Numbered from the stretch's first letter, positions 23,546 to 35,639 are shown. The stretch is 64,000 nucleotides of DNA from Vanessa cardui (GCF_905220365.1 NC_061140.1:10542501-10606500), one strand, 5' to 3'. Translations and numbers: made by a program. Notes: generated by a model not told the origin, from the sequence alone.

Positions 23546-24233
23546 GTATGGTAAATTCAAACGTCTACAAAAGAATAACAAAGGTATGTTAAATTCAAAA
23601 GTCTACAATAATCATAGTTGTTTTTTTTATACCAAATTTAATAAAGTGTACAACTAAACCTGTGTCATAAGTCACACCGACAATTTTGTATTCGCGTCTA
23701 TTGAGTCATTTAGACAGACAGAGGAGCACTTTGTTCTATAATATATCACTGAGAACTAAAGTATACACCTCAGTGACTCCATGGACAGATACCAAATGCA
23801 ATTCATTATTTCACACAAGTTTCATACACCGTCTGGCTAAACGAACGTCATTAGGCGATTCTCAATCTTACCTCTATATCTTCAAAGTCTAAAATGCCTT
23901 GCAAAAGTGAGATCTGCGGTTTTAAAGTTTCAAACTTTGCTACGTTTATAATTCAAATAAGTATTTATATAACGAGAACAAACTATGATAAATATGTTAA
24001 CTTCGTAATAAGAATATTGGTTTTATTTTTTTATATTGTGAAAGTTTAATATGTATTTTATATTTATATTACATGATTGAGAAAAAAGGTACTAGTATAA
24101 TAAAATAATTATTAATAATTAATATGTTTATATATAATAATAATATGTTTGTTTTTTATTATCTTTACTTATATTTTCCGGTAGTTTAAATACGCTTTAC
24201 ACCGGTCGAGTCTAATGTAATCAAAGCAATTAA

Positions 24234-24473
24234 TATAATAATAATAATAATATGAGACAACATCACATACATTACTCTGATCCCAAGGTAAGTAGCTGAA
24301 GTACTTGTGTTATGAAAATCAGAAGTAACGATGGTACCACAAACACCCAGACCCAAGACAACATAGAAAACTAATGGTAAACTACATCGACTCGGCCGGG
24401 AATCGAACCCGGGACCTCAGATTGGCGTACCCATGAAAACCGGTGAATACACCACTCGACCATGGAGATCGGC
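24234..24473 (-). mobile_element. Family C SINE with TAA-repeat tail
   Basis: The minus strand has box A-like tggtcgagtgg and box B-like gggttcgattcccgg, both intact. The tail is a TAA/ATA microsatellite (24234-24254), not the TTTA repeats of most copies. Confidence 0.9.
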
Positions 24474-24760
24474 ATTTGATATGAATTAATTTGTTTGTAT
24501 TGACAACTTTATAAGCGATACTTAAACACAAAATATACTTCTTAACTTTAAAAAAAGTTTTATTTAAATATATATACGTTCCAGATTCAAGTTGGAGTCG
24601 TTTGCGACAGTGCTGATAAATGATTCCACATTTGAGAGCCTGAGAGGAACGCAACTATGCTGGAGAATGATAAAGAAATCTCAGTGGGACATTTAGATTC
24701 CGAATATTCAAGCGTTCGTTTGTTTATTGCCAGACATTTATGATATATTAAGATTCCTTA

Positions 24761-25070
24761 ACCGAGCCAAAATGGCCCAGTGGTTAGAACGCGGGCATCT
24801 TACCCGATGATTGCGGGTTCAAACCCAGGCAGGTCTGAATAGGCACCACTGAATATTCATGTGCTTAATTTGTGTTTATAATTCATCTCGTGCTCGGTGG
24901 TGAAGGAAAACATCGTGAGACATCGTGTGACATGTGTCTAATTTCATAGAAATACTGCCACATGTGTATTCCACCAACTCACATTGGAACTCCCTTCTCC
25001 TCAAAGGGAGAGGAGGCCTTAGCCCAGCTGTGGGCTAAGGCCTTCAATTACAGGCTGTTGTTGTTGTTGT
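24761..25070 (+). mobile_element. Family B SINE, full length with TTG tail
   Basis: Perfect 10-bp target duplication agattcctta (24751-24760 and 25071-25080). Box A-like tggcccagtgg and box B-like gggttcaaaccc are intact, and the tail is TTG repeats. A 13-bp inverted duplication near the 3' end (25014-25043) is not found in other copies. The second part of the body, at 24915-24935, repeats a few bases (catcgtgagacatcgtg). Confidence 0.95.
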
Positions 25071-25080
25071 AGATTCCTTA

Positions 25081-25838
25081 TCCATGTAACTGACTAGATC
25101 TATTAAAAAAAACAAACAAAATGCGCAGTAATCTAAATTAAGCCGCTGTTAATTTTCCTTTTTAGACTCGGACAGTGAGGTCGATATTAGCGCGACTTGT
25201 AATTTGTTAAAAGTATTTCTTGTATTTTATTTGAATTTGTAAGCTTACTTCAATAAGTAGTTTACTTCAATACGTTTGATTTGTTGGTTTATTTATGTAA
25301 GATAAATTCAAAGTTAGAGCGAATTTTGGTACGATACTAATTTTAGTTTAGTAATTTGTTTTTTTTTTTTTCTTTCTTTAATCTGTGTCACTCTTAGACG
25401 GTAAATAAAGCATACTTTATTTAAAAATCTTTGAAAATAATTTAATTGAATTTAAATATTTAAATTTAGAATTGCTTCAATTCGAATTTTCAGTTTAATA
25501 AATTCTATGTTTGTATTTTTAAAGAATCTTATCTTAATTCACACCAATGTTACGCAATGTCAATAGAATTATTACTAGTTTTTCATTACTTTTGAAGATA
25601 TTTACTTTATTTAAATCAAAATAAATAAATTTTCAATCAATATATCAATTCTATCACTATAATAGAAAACAGCCTCCATTAAGAAGAAAAGCGAATGTAA
25701 ATATACTTTAAATTTAATGTAATAATATTTTTCTTAGAATGTTTTCTTTCGAAATTGTTTTGATATATTATATCAGGCAAGCTATTTGTATCAATTTGAA
25801 GTATTTAATATCATTTTAATAATATTTTTTACGATAAT
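25081..25838. other. AT-rich stretch, no gene seen
   Basis: Only AT-rich sequence and a poly-T run near 25360 are seen. Confidence 0.45.
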
Positions 25839-26010
25839 AATAATAAATACTCTTTATTGTACACCCATAATAAAAAACAAGGTAAATCGGTAACATTTTG
25901 AGTAGATGTACAAAGGCGGTCTTATTGCTACGGTAGCAATTTCTTCCAGACAACCTTTGGGCATAGGACTGAAAAAAAAATTGGAAGCGGTTTGGAGGCG
26001 TACAAAAGTT
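25839..26010 (-). mobile_element. LINE 3' tail fragment, family K
   Basis: ctctttattgtacaccc, tacaaaggcggtcttattgc and ccagacaacctttggg form an order shared with 28965-29090 and 60531-60640. The tail direction gives minus as the sense strand. This kind of tail is common in lepidopteran LINEs. Confidence 0.6.
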
Positions 26011-26311
26011 ATAAATTAATTGACTAAAATATATTACATACGAATCAATATATATCAATATGGAAAAAATATATAAATATATAATAATAGATATAAATGA
26101 AATATATACATACATACACATGCATATATGTACATACACATACGATTACGATATGTTAAATGTAATGAAAACTTAGAATGTTTTTCTTCGTACTAAGGGC
26201 TTGGACGTGCCTTATTGTACGACGCTTCATGCGTTGACACATTGACCCCGTCTCACGTCAGGAAAACAGTGTTAAGGGTTAGAACCGCAGCGGAAAATGG
26301 TGTAACGTACA

Positions 26312-26610
26312 GTACGACACAACTTTGACGTAGCATCGGCAAAATTCGTAAAATCGATCACATCCGAATTAAGTACTTTATCCCAAATTATCAATATTTA
26401 TTTCTTATGTGAATATGATCTTTACACAAACGTAATAACTTGTAATATCACATAAACATGCACTTGCTTTTTCGATTTGAACTGACGCTACAATATATAG
26501 CGACGAATAGCGTCGAATGGCGCGACAGGGAGCTGTTTCTATTAGTTGTATAAATCGCCAGTAGTCGGTTTTATTGAATTTTCCGAAGCTACATCTAAGT
26601 TGTGTCGTAC
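26312..26610. mobile_element. MITE-like element with long terminal inverted repeats
   Basis: gtacgacacaactt at 26312-26325 is matched exactly by its reverse complement at 26597-26610. Allowing two mismatches the match extends to 23 bp (through gtagc), and with gaps to about 40 bp (tcgg, aaaattc). The 299-bp span and absence of a frame suit a non-autonomous DNA transposon. I see no clean target duplication, so the true ends may lie slightly outside. It also contains gcgacgaatagcgtcgaat, a small internal near-repeat. Confidence 0.6.
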
Positions 26611-28694
26611 TAAACAGTCAGTGCATATATTATACGCCCGTTTGAAGTTAAAACAATTGAACCGTAGATGGAAAAAAATCGTCAGTGTTATAACATTTCG
26701 ACTCTACTTGTGATATTTCGCGCCCAGCTAAAAGAAATTGCGATTCAATGAGAACATTGCGAGCTTCTTGCCTCTGTTCAACATAGTCATAATTTGTACT
26801 GAACTAAATGATTATTTTTATTTGTAGAAGTTTATTTAAAATCTCGTAAAGGAAATAGTTTTTCCTTAAAAAGTTGTCGGTGTGTAAATTTATCAGTCTT
26901 GTGTTTAAATAATATTTGCAATACGGAACCAGTTATTTTGTATAATTATATATCACCGATTTACAATTGGCAAAAATATCAATTAATAAATGCAGAATAT
27001 GCGAAAACTATACAACAAATTTGGGTAAGGTTTTTTTTTTTATTAATTATCAACTAAAAATTTCGAAAAGAAAAATCAAAACAAAAGCCCCTTAATAATA
27101 ACCTCTTTATTTGAAGTCAGAAAAAAAAATTAAATTTAAAATATTATAATATACATTTTGTACACGTGCCAAATTCGAAATTGAAAGTATGGTACAAATA
27201 AAACTCGTAACAGATAGTTAAAATACATTTAAAAAAGTACGATACAATTTGAAAATCGAATTTGAATAAAATATAAACACATTCAAATTATGTCATTGTC
27301 AAAATATGCACTTATATAGTCCAATGGCCTAGAAAGTCATATTATATAATCGATTTCTTTTGTAGAGAAATTTAAAATGTAATATGACGTATACATTCTA
27401 TGCATCACGTGATCAGCAACTGGCGCTCTGCATTGAATAATTTAGATGAAAGTGAAGACTGAAATCGTTTCGAACAATCGAATGTACAGTCGGGGTACGA
27501 AAAGATTCGACACCTTAAGATCTATTTTCGTGTGCAGTATGAGCGATAATATCTGCTTTACCGCTCGAGAACATATGACACTGACAGACATAATATATTT
27601 TGACAATTCAGTAGAAGATATCATGTTTAATTTAAATTTGTATTGACTAATTACGTCAATAAAAATAATTAATTTTGATATGATATAGTCCAAACATGTT
27701 ACACTATTTTATATGCAGGTGTCTGTTTAGTGCTTTAGTTACAAAAGATAGTAAGAGCTTATGTTTTGACGTAGGAATTAATTTGAAAACTGACGAAGGT
27801 TTTCTTACTGTGACTGTACTTTGTCTGCTATAACACGTAAGAGCTCTGGATTACGTGCAAGAACATCAATAGTCTAAAATGGGTTAAAATGCGAAGCATA
27901 ACGACTTCAATAATAATATGATATATTAAAACCTTTTTGTATTTTCTGGTACAAATGCTATGTATATTTATTTCATATTTTTTCAATTACACATCCCTCA
28001 TCATTTATTAAATTAGATTACGTTTAGATACGTTCAAATTATCTATCGATATAGCTGAAAAAAAATCGATTTATTAAACGATATAATACAAACAAACAGT
28101 AATATCGGATAGTTAATATGATTTATTTACCTTAGTGACGTCCGATGTTATTGTAAAATATATTAAATTACCTGAAACAAAGGGAATATAAATTTAGTTT
28201 CAATGTTATCATGACGATTGATTGAATTCGTTAAATATAAATGCGCAAACATTTAATTCAACGATCAAAATGTATCGGTTAAATACAATTAGGGTTTAAA
28301 TCGTCGACGGTATCACCTGAAACGGAAAATGTTTGGGAACCGCAGTTAAACAGTAAAAACGCGAATGTATCCCAGTGTTAAATTTGGATTCTGGTAGAAC
28401 TTTCTTCGTATAATTCACGGTTTTTGTATTCGCATTCGTTGCTTCACTATAACGTTCAGAGCACTCTTATGTGCATTTTATACTCTGTGGTATAGCGCTA
28501 ATCCAGATGAAGTTACATCATATCTTAGCTATGAAATATTCATAATAATTTATCATTATAGTCGATGACACATTACACATTTTTTTGACATGACCATCTT
28601 ATTTCGTAGTAATCATCGAATTTGTTATAACGGAACTAAAATTAAAAGTATATATTTTTAAAGTAGGCTTTTGAAGTGTTATTTTAAAAATATA
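26611..28694. other. AT-rich stretch, no gene supported
   Basis: Overlapping frames on both strands at 27442-27693 have no motif. Poly-T and poly-A runs occur near 27030 and 27120. Confidence 0.45.
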
Positions 28695-28815
28695 TGTCAA
28701 GTAAATTACCTCCGATTATGAAAGTAGTTTCTACCAAAACTCATTGCCAAGAAACGCAGTAGTTACTCTTTTTCATCATTTAAAATAAAAAGTTATTTTA
28801 GTTAAATACAATAAA
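28695..28815 (-). mobile_element. LINE 3' tail fragment, family L
   Basis: gtagtttctaccaaaactc, gccaagaaacgcagtagtta and ctctttttcatcattt follow the family L order. Confidence 0.5.
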
Positions 28816-28964
28816 ATATGTATATAATATAAGGGAAATCAACAAGTATTGTAACTACGCTTTATATCATCTACACATTCATAAAACGATTAAATAAGTT
28901 GACCATATTGCATTACAAAATTGTTAAACGAATCCGTACTCATTAAACTATAAATTTTCTTGCA

Positions 28965-29090
28965 CAGAAACACAATAGCATCAAAGTACAGGATAATTAA
29001 CAGGTTAGAAGCGTGCAAAGGAGGTCTTATCGCTACGGTGATCTTTTCTAGACAACCTTTGTGACAGAAAAAGAATTAAAAAAAAGAAAA
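28965..29090 (-). mobile_element. LINE 3' tail fragment, family K
   Basis: gtgcaaaggaggtcttatcg and ctagacaacctttgtg match the copy at 25839. Confidence 0.5.
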
Positions 29091-29185
29091 TAGTGGGTGC
29101 GAGATATTATTGTTACAAAGTTTTACTGTAAATGTTTTACTTGAGGAGGTTTCAAACTTTCTAGTCTATATTGCTAAGTATTCTA

Positions 29186-29434
29186 GGTCTAGATAGGTAC
29201 CAACCACTCATCAGATATTCTACCGAACAACTTTGGTATTGTCGTGTTCCGGTTTGAAGGGTGAGTGAGCCAGTGTAACAGGTACAAAAGACAACATCTT
29301 AGTTCCTTGGGTTAGTGGCGCATTAGCGACGAAAGGAATGGTTAATGTTTCTTACAGCGCCATTGTCTAAAAGCGACGGTGACCACTTACCATTGGGTGG
29401 CCATATGGGCCATCCGCCAACCAGCACAGAAAAA
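29186..29434 (+). mobile_element. Family A copy, truncated at both ends
   Basis: Starts within the gtctagataggtaccaac block and continues in order to catccgccaaccagcac. The first 30 bases and the A-rich tail are missing or changed. Confidence 0.8.
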
Positions 29435-29435
29435 G

Positions 29436-29612
29436 TACGAAGGACTTTGCGAGCTTGTCTTGGTAAGGGATTTCATTACATACTGTACAGCCAAATAGCA
29501 AGACACTGTTGTATTCCAGCTTAAATGGTGTATATCTACAGGTACTATGGACTTAACATCTTTGTCCCAAATGTTTGTGAGTCATTGGATTTGTAAGGAA
29601 CTCCATGGAAAA
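29436..29612 (+). mobile_element. Degraded family A copy
   Basis: Pieces such as gagcttgtcttggtaaggga, cactgttgtattccagctt and ctacaggtactatggactt keep the family order. It lies directly after another copy in the same orientation. Confidence 0.45.
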
Positions 29613-29665
29613 TATTATAGTTTACTTTAAGTATCATCGAAATATTATATTTTATATTACTACAT

Positions 29666-29766
29666 CTTTATAGATATATATAAAGATATATATCTATAAA
29701 GGAAAACTATATACTATATATAGTTTTCCTGAATATGTTAAGCTTATGCTTAACATATTCAGGAAA
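29666..29766. repeat. Three consecutive overlapping hairpins
   Basis: Hairpin 1: 15-bp perfect arms 29666-29680 and 29687-29701. Hairpin 2: 14-bp perfect arms 29700-29713 and 29717-29730, loop of 3. Hairpin 3: 19-bp perfect arms 29725-29743 and 29748-29766, loop of 4. Adjacent hairpins share bases at their joins. Confidence 0.95.
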
Positions 29767-30254
29767 GCTTGCTCGCCCATATGGAGTTACTACGTATCAC
29801 GAGCGCTATTACCGATCTACAGACAAATTTCATAAATTATTAATAATGATCATTATCATTTCATTGAGCACTACACATGAATGAGATAAATTGAAGGACA
29901 GGCATTTATTAATACATAGTTTCAATTCAATGAGGCTAATTGGGTTGTAGCCCCAGTGTTATATTTGTGCTGCAGCGAGAATATTATGTTCATACTAAAA
30001 AATATATATAAATAATAATGTAGGTATGTAAAATTAACTGCTTTTCTTAAAACGATGATACATCAATTTATAATATGTATATTCATATTATAAATGCATG
30101 TAGTTCTTGTTAATCTTTGACAGTCAAGTCGCTGAATCAAATGTGATGAAATTTAGTGTGCAGCAAATTTTAACCCCAAAAGACATGCTATTTTTTATGC
30201 TAAAGAACTAACGATCGAAACTTAAACTAGTAAAATAGCGACGATAACTCGTCA

Positions 30255-30536
30255 GCTGTCACCATCACCCATAGACAATGAAGCTGTAAGGAATATTAAC
30301 TATTCCTTAAATCGTCAATATGCCACCAACCTTGGGAACTAAGATGTTATGTCCCTTGTGCCTGTAGTTACACTGGCTCACTCGGGTGATTGATGATACT
30401 CAGTATTGTTGTATTCCGGTTTGAAGGGTTTCAAACCGGAACACAACAATACTGAGTACCGTTGTTTGGCGGTAGAATATCTGATGAGTGGGTGATACCT
30501 ACCCAGACGGGCTTGCACAAAGCCCTACCACTAAGT
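30255..30536 (-). mobile_element. Family A copy with inverted self-duplication
   Basis: Full family order in minus orientation. At 30398-30457 the segment actcagtattgttgtattcc is present as an inverted copy next to the normal one: 27-bp arms, 26 matching, loop of 6. In intact copies only the normal arm exists. Confidence 0.85.
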
Positions 30537-31595
30537 AATTATTATAAATTGTACAGTCACTTTGTTCGCTAGTTTCAGGAAGGGAGGATTGTAAAACAAA
30601 ATATATAAAAGATATCGCAATGGGATATTACGTCATCAACGTCGCTGGCTTGTATTTTAACGCGATGACGTCATACTTCGATGATAAATTCGCATTATTC
30701 TTCGCTGCTCGCTGCTTTCGCCTTTAAAAATATTCATCATAAGTAAGCTTGGAAAATTGGAGCGTTCAAGGTCACGTGAAATGCGTGAATGTGATGATGA
30801 TAGTCTAGTCTTCTGAACGGATATCATTTCACTATCATTCGTAATAGGTACTTGGTAACGCTGAATATATTATAGTGCACATATGTGTGTGCAAGTTTCC
30901 CTTTTCATTAATTATCATATTCCGATCGGTTGGCAATCTTTAAATACTGCTAACTTTCAGACACCGGCTGCTCAGAAATTCTCAACAAAAATACAAATAA
31001 CTCTTTATTGGTTTGACCCAGGTATCAAACCCAAAATTTGCAATTTGCAACCATAAAAGCTCAACCTCAAATTCCGAATTACTTCATTTATAATATTAAC
31101 AGTGAAATGTATGTGTATATAATCTATATAAATAAGGAGTAGCATTTCATAAATTTAAATTAAAAAAAATATAATTAAAAACATTTCATATTTTAACATA
31201 CTTGTCTAAACGCTTACAATTTAAAAAGCACAAGATGAAAGCTTTCGGGTGCACATGAATAAATATTAAAATTAAAACATGCTTTTCTGAATTCGCAACA
31301 TGCTATTTAATATCTCAAGTACCAGTTTTGCAAATATTGTTATAAGTAATTAAATGTAACTAAAATTATAAATATGGATTTTTATCAACGTACTGAGTAT
31401 TATAAGTATGTTCGTTTAGTCAGAACAACCCAACAAATACATAACAATAACACATTTTGAAGAGTTACTTATACTCTTATTTAAGCCTTCAATTAGGCTT
31501 AAAACTTGTGATAGTAGTGGGAGTAATCCCTAGGGGTAAGGATTGAACCTGCGTCTTTTTACTTTGTTAGGCTGCCGATAAACCATCGCTACATA
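30537..31595. other. No gene seen
   Basis: A palindromic TGACGTCA word (30666-30673) lies in a GC-richer patch. tRNA-like scraps near 31010-31030 and 31540-31560 may be old SINE pieces. Confidence 0.4.
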
Positions 31596-31740
31596 TTATA
31601 AAACAAAGTCACCCGGCCGCGTCTGTCTGTCTGTATGTTTGCGATGAACCCCTAAACTACTGGACGGATTTTCATGCGGTTTTCTCTAATAGACAGAGGA
31701 AATCATAAGGAAGGTATAAGTATAAAATTTATAAAGGTTT
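31596..31740 (+). mobile_element. Family F repeat (Helitron-like)
   Basis: Begins tataaaacaaagtcacccgg, then cgcgtctgtctgtctgtatg and ctactggacggattttcatg. It is the opposite orientation of 20705-20835, and its start resembles the outer ends of 49953-50240 and 55379-55643. Confidence 0.55.
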
Positions 31741-31900
31741 TTCAAATCAAATAAAATCAAAATAAACTTTATTTAAGTTGTCTTCTACAAGCACTTTTGA
31801 ATCGTCATTTTACGTACGTATTAAGTTTTTTGCGTAAATAAGTTGAAATAGAACAACAGTTGTTGAACATATCGGAAAAAGCAACAAAAATATATATAAA
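31741..31900 (-). mobile_element. LINE 3' tail fragment, family L
   Basis: caaaataaactttatttaag, then acaagcacttttgaatcg and tcattttacg. The reverse of aataaag marks the tail at the left, so the sense strand is minus. Confidence 0.6.
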
Positions 31901-33224
31901 TTAAAAAAAAAAAAGAAAACTTATATCCGTGCGAAACCGGGACGGCCAATATTAGTAAGATAAATTAATCAGCGATGGGATTATCAAATCTTCAAAAAAT
32001 ATGATTGAATATATAAATGATCGATAAAAAAATCTAAACTTAAAAATACCAATCTCATTAATATAATTAATGATTATATGGTTAAAGCTAAAGCATTATC
32101 AAATAGCCCATTTACTTGTTCACAATTTAAACTTTATTTAACTTTGAATAGTCCGTGAATTTAACCTTTAAAGGCTGGATTGAAGCAAAGTCATAGTTGA
32201 ATGTCACTTGGGACGAAATTCACTATTTGGAGTGACGTGCAATAAATAAGACTGGGAACAAGTGTCGTTTATGAGGGAAACGGTGAGTATGGAATTAAAG
32301 TACAGTTAACTATAAAAAAATCATCTAAATTTTATTTTAATATTTAATTTTATCAAATCTAATCAATGTCAGGCATTTTGGTTTGCGAATATGGACAAAA
32401 GCAATATTAGCGAGCTTAGATTGATAAAACCTAGCAATTTTGTCCGAAAATGTATGTGCCCTTTGTTCAAGGATTTCCATTCATATCGTGTTTAATGATT
32501 AAGTAATATATGATCACGAATTTTATGAGTTGGATATCAACGTATAGGCTATAAGCTTACAAAAGACTTTATTTTTTACTTTATAATCAATAATGTCTGA
32601 ATATATTCACACACAATACATCATACCTAGACCATTGTGGTTTTTGTGATTTCAATATCTATTTTCATTATCACAGCCCGCTTCATATTTAAACATTCAA
32701 ATTAAATGTGTAGACACAGCATCTTATAAACACGATTTATAATTTAAAGTGTTTACAAATAAAGTTGGTTTTATGTTATTTTTGATAAACCTATAATTAT
32801 AATACATGTCGTCCTGAGCGATTACAGTCAAAATAGTAATCTCAAGGAAAAAAAGTAAAACCCAGATAACTACGCAGGATATATTATAGGGCTGAATGTG
32901 TTCGCAAACACAGATGTAGTCTCTATTTCATTACTCTTGTAATCCGATGGGATGGCAAATCCAATACGACCGAAAAGAGTTCAGATGTCAGACCAATGTG
33001 TCTTTAAGATACAGGAGTGAACATACATCCAATATTCCAACAACATTTAATCGTCCAACCTTAGGTTTGAACCAAGGATCTCAAGATCTTACATCTAGCT
33101 ACTAGACCAACGACGCAGTCAATAACCTTACAACACAAATAATACTGAAGTAATCAATTATTCTTATATTACATAAGTCCAAATTACAGCTCGCAAAGTT
33201 TCAACGTAAAAACCACATTATAAC
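31901..33224. other. No gene supported
   Basis: An ATG at 32271 is followed after 12 bases by a strong donor-like GTGAGT (32283); see findings. A tRNA-like box B scrap lies near 33063-33080. The rest is AT-rich. Confidence 0.4.
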
Positions 33225-33310
33225 ATCAAAAAAATGCCGACAACCTTGGGTGAGATGTTTTTATTTTCCTTGCGCTTGTACTACATTGATTCACTGACGT
33301 AAGCTGTCAA
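33225..33310 (-). mobile_element. Family A fragment
   Basis: gccgacaaccttgggtgaga and ccttgcgcttgtactacatt match the middle of family A in minus orientation. Confidence 0.5.
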
Positions 33311-33764
33311 CGTCAACGTGACGTTTGACGTTAAATTTGTATTTGTTCGCCGTGAAATAAATGATGAAAGTATAATAAAGTTAAGCTATTGAGTAAAATT
33401 ATACTCAGAAAATGATATTTAACGTTGATTACAATATAATTATATGGTATTTTAAATGTAAATCTTTTATGATGCGATGTATTATAATTACCCAATAATG
33501 ACTGTTCCAAAAAAAATTGCACTTTTTGCGATTTAATATAAAATTAATGAGTTATGACCTAAAACAGATCATGGGAATTAAGGAATCACCGCATGGCTAT
33601 GTTATTAATAAAATATATTATTTTTAAAACAATTACACAATGACAAAAATACTTGCTGAGTTTTTACCATCGGTTCTTACCGGGTTTTATTTTCTTTAAT
33701 TTGATAATCAAAAACTAATTGTAATGCTTCCACATTGAATAGAGGACTTTTAATTAGCATATAT
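33311..33764. other. AT-rich spacer, no gene seen
   Basis: The minus frame 33331-33522 has no recognisable motif. Confidence 0.4.
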
Positions 33765-33777
33765 TATGAGATACTAA

Positions 33778-34063
33778 TATGTCAAGATGGCCCAGTGGTT
33801 AGAACGCGTGCATCTTAACCGATGATTGCGGGTTCAAACCCAGGCAAGCACCGCTGATTCATGTACTTAATTTGTCTTTATAATTCATCTCGTACTCAGC
33901 GGTGAAGGAAAGCATCGTGAGGAAACTTGCATGTGACAAATTTCAAAGAAATTCTGCCACATGTGAACAGCGTGGTGGAATATGTTCCAAAACCTTCTCC
34001 TCAAAGGGAGAGGAGGCCTTTAGCACAGCAGTGGGAATTTATAGGCTGTTGTTGTTGTTGTTG
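33778..34063 (+). mobile_element. Family B SINE, full length with TTG tail
   Basis: Perfect 13-bp target duplication tatgagatactaa (33765-33777 and 34064-34076). Box A-like tggcccagtgg and box B-like gggttcaaaccc are intact. The tail is five TTG units. A stretch of the body around 33960, present in other copies, is deleted. Confidence 0.95.
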
Positions 34064-34250
34064 TATGAGATACTAAGAAGCACTGCAGAGTTTTTAATAT
34101 TCAATCACATGAGCTAGTATCAACATTAGTTTAACATTAATTAAATGAAACAGTGAATTGAAATATAATACCTAATTTTACAATTAATAATCTGCAATAT
34201 ATTCATAAATATATAATATAATCTTATGTATAATTTTTAGAATTTTAATC

Positions 34251-34480
34251 TATCCCTTTCGTCTAGTAGTTCAACACTGCGTCAAAATGTGCCAAGCCGT
34301 ATAAGGCTGCGGATTCCCAAGGAATCAGTTTCTCGAGTCGAGTCAATAAAAAGTTATTGGCTTTTTCGCCAAGAATTTCTCGGTAGCAGTCTGGAGCTTG
34401 TAAGTTGGCAATTGCAATTGTCCACTCAAATAATATCTCTCTCCCGGTTCGGTGGGCTCAGTTAATAAGTGTTATTGCTG
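34251..34480 (+). mobile_element. tRNA-derived SINE, Bm1-like
   Basis: ggctgcggattcccaaggaa, gagtcaataaaaagttattgg, ctcggtagcagtctggagc and ttgtaagttggcaattg follow the order I know from an abundant lepidopteran SINE. The box B region is mutated. Confidence 0.55.
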
Positions 34481-34537
34481 ATAACGTCGAGAAGCACTTT
34501 ATGATATCAAAAGTATTTAAACAAAATTTATATTAAT

Positions 34538-34660
34538 GGATAACATCACACATATTACTCCGACCAATGTAAGTAACTGAAACACTTGTGTTGTGAAATA
34601 TCAAAAGTAACGACGGTACCACCAACACACAGACCCAAGAAACCAATATAGAATCTCATT
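34538..34660 (-). mobile_element. Family C SINE, 3' half only
   Basis: gataacatcacacatatta to cacacagacccaagaaacc covers the 3' body; the tRNA-like half is missing. Confidence 0.75.
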
Positions 34661-34805
34661 TCCTACTATTTTACTTGTTAATAATGCTCTCACAGAAATC
34701 TTTCTTGTTCCTTTCAAATTTTTTCATGCTTTATAGCGATATTCACCCTTGTTAACTATTATTTTATAATTATATAAAAAATATTGACCAATCTTAACCT
34801 TATAG

Positions 34806-34928
34806 GGTCAACCCAGAGGGCAACCTAAAACCAAATGGACAGATGTGGTCAAAAAAGATCTCAGTTCTGGCAATGTTCTGAAAACGATAAGTCAGAGAGA
34901 GCGAACTGGAAGCAAAAAACTAGGATAG
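34806..34928 (+). pseudogene. C-terminal remnant of RTE-like LINE reverse transcriptase
   Basis: The frame reads GQPRGQPKTKWTDVVKKDL and stops at TAG 34926-34928. The PRGxPKxxWxDxVxxDL pattern is typical of the C-terminal end of RTE-type endonuclease/reverse transcriptase proteins. Only 40 codons remain, with no catalytic domain. A GA microsatellite follows directly and may have grown from the element's tail. Confidence 0.6.
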
Positions 34929-34934
34929 CTAACT

Positions 34935-34962
<28 letters not shown>
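34935..34962. repeat. AG dinucleotide microsatellite
   Basis: Fourteen AG units in a row, just after the stop codon of the LINE remnant. Confidence 0.95.
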
Positions 34963-34967
<5 letters not shown>

Positions 34968-35601
34968 TAAATAGATAAAGACATTAAAGACAAAAATAAT
35001 AACAAAGATTCCCTGCTAAACTAATTAATAAACTATTTACCCTTTATTAATTGAAATGACCAATAACATACAAATATGATTTATTTATACAAAAGTACTA
35101 TTAATAAAATAAAACAAAATATAACATTTAAAGAGACATAACAAAAACATTATTAATTAACGTTAATTATTATGACATTGAATTTGATAGATCGTTACAT
35201 ATTTCTGTACAAGAGTGTACTTATGATGGATGCGTTCAATAAAGGCGAACAGTGTATTACAAAGAAACTTTGGCTCACAATAAGAGAGCTTAATGTGTAC
35301 CCAGTAATAATGTTTAGTTTAACAATAACTGGCTTTGACCTAAAAATACCGGATCATACTGGTTTGAAAGATATTTACTTTGGTTTCTTATTTATTTCTT
35401 AGAAAATGATAATGATAGGTGATATTAAACCTTTTTGCTCAACTTGTCTATTGAGAAATGTATACTTAAGAAACTACTATAAAACATTTCTGTTGGTGCC
35501 TATATTTCGTACTAAATCCATGAATAAAAATATTAAATTTATTATAGTTCTCTCTTTAAATGAGCAATTTGTTTGGGATCTTCTTTTAAAATAGTATATG
35601 C
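34963..35601. other. No gene supported
   Basis: Two adjacent plus frames (35172-35402 and 35406-35594) have no recognisable motif or splice evidence. Confidence 0.4.
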
Positions 35602-35639
35602 TACGAGAAGAAGGGTTGGTTTATTTGTATTGGAAATTG
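35602..35639 (-). repeat. 38-bp segment shared with a SINE tail
   Basis: This is the exact reverse complement of 50821-50858, which lies in the 3' extension of the family B SINE at 50528-50884. Confidence 0.95.

Noticed and set aside
24761..24850. Stand-alone tRNA gene from clear A and B boxes
   Set aside because: The boxes belong to a SINE with body, tail and target duplication; no acceptor stem pairing is seen.
30666..30673. CRE-type TGACGTCA octamers (also 42258-42265) as regulatory sites
   Set aside because: Isolated octamers without a gene or promoter nearby.
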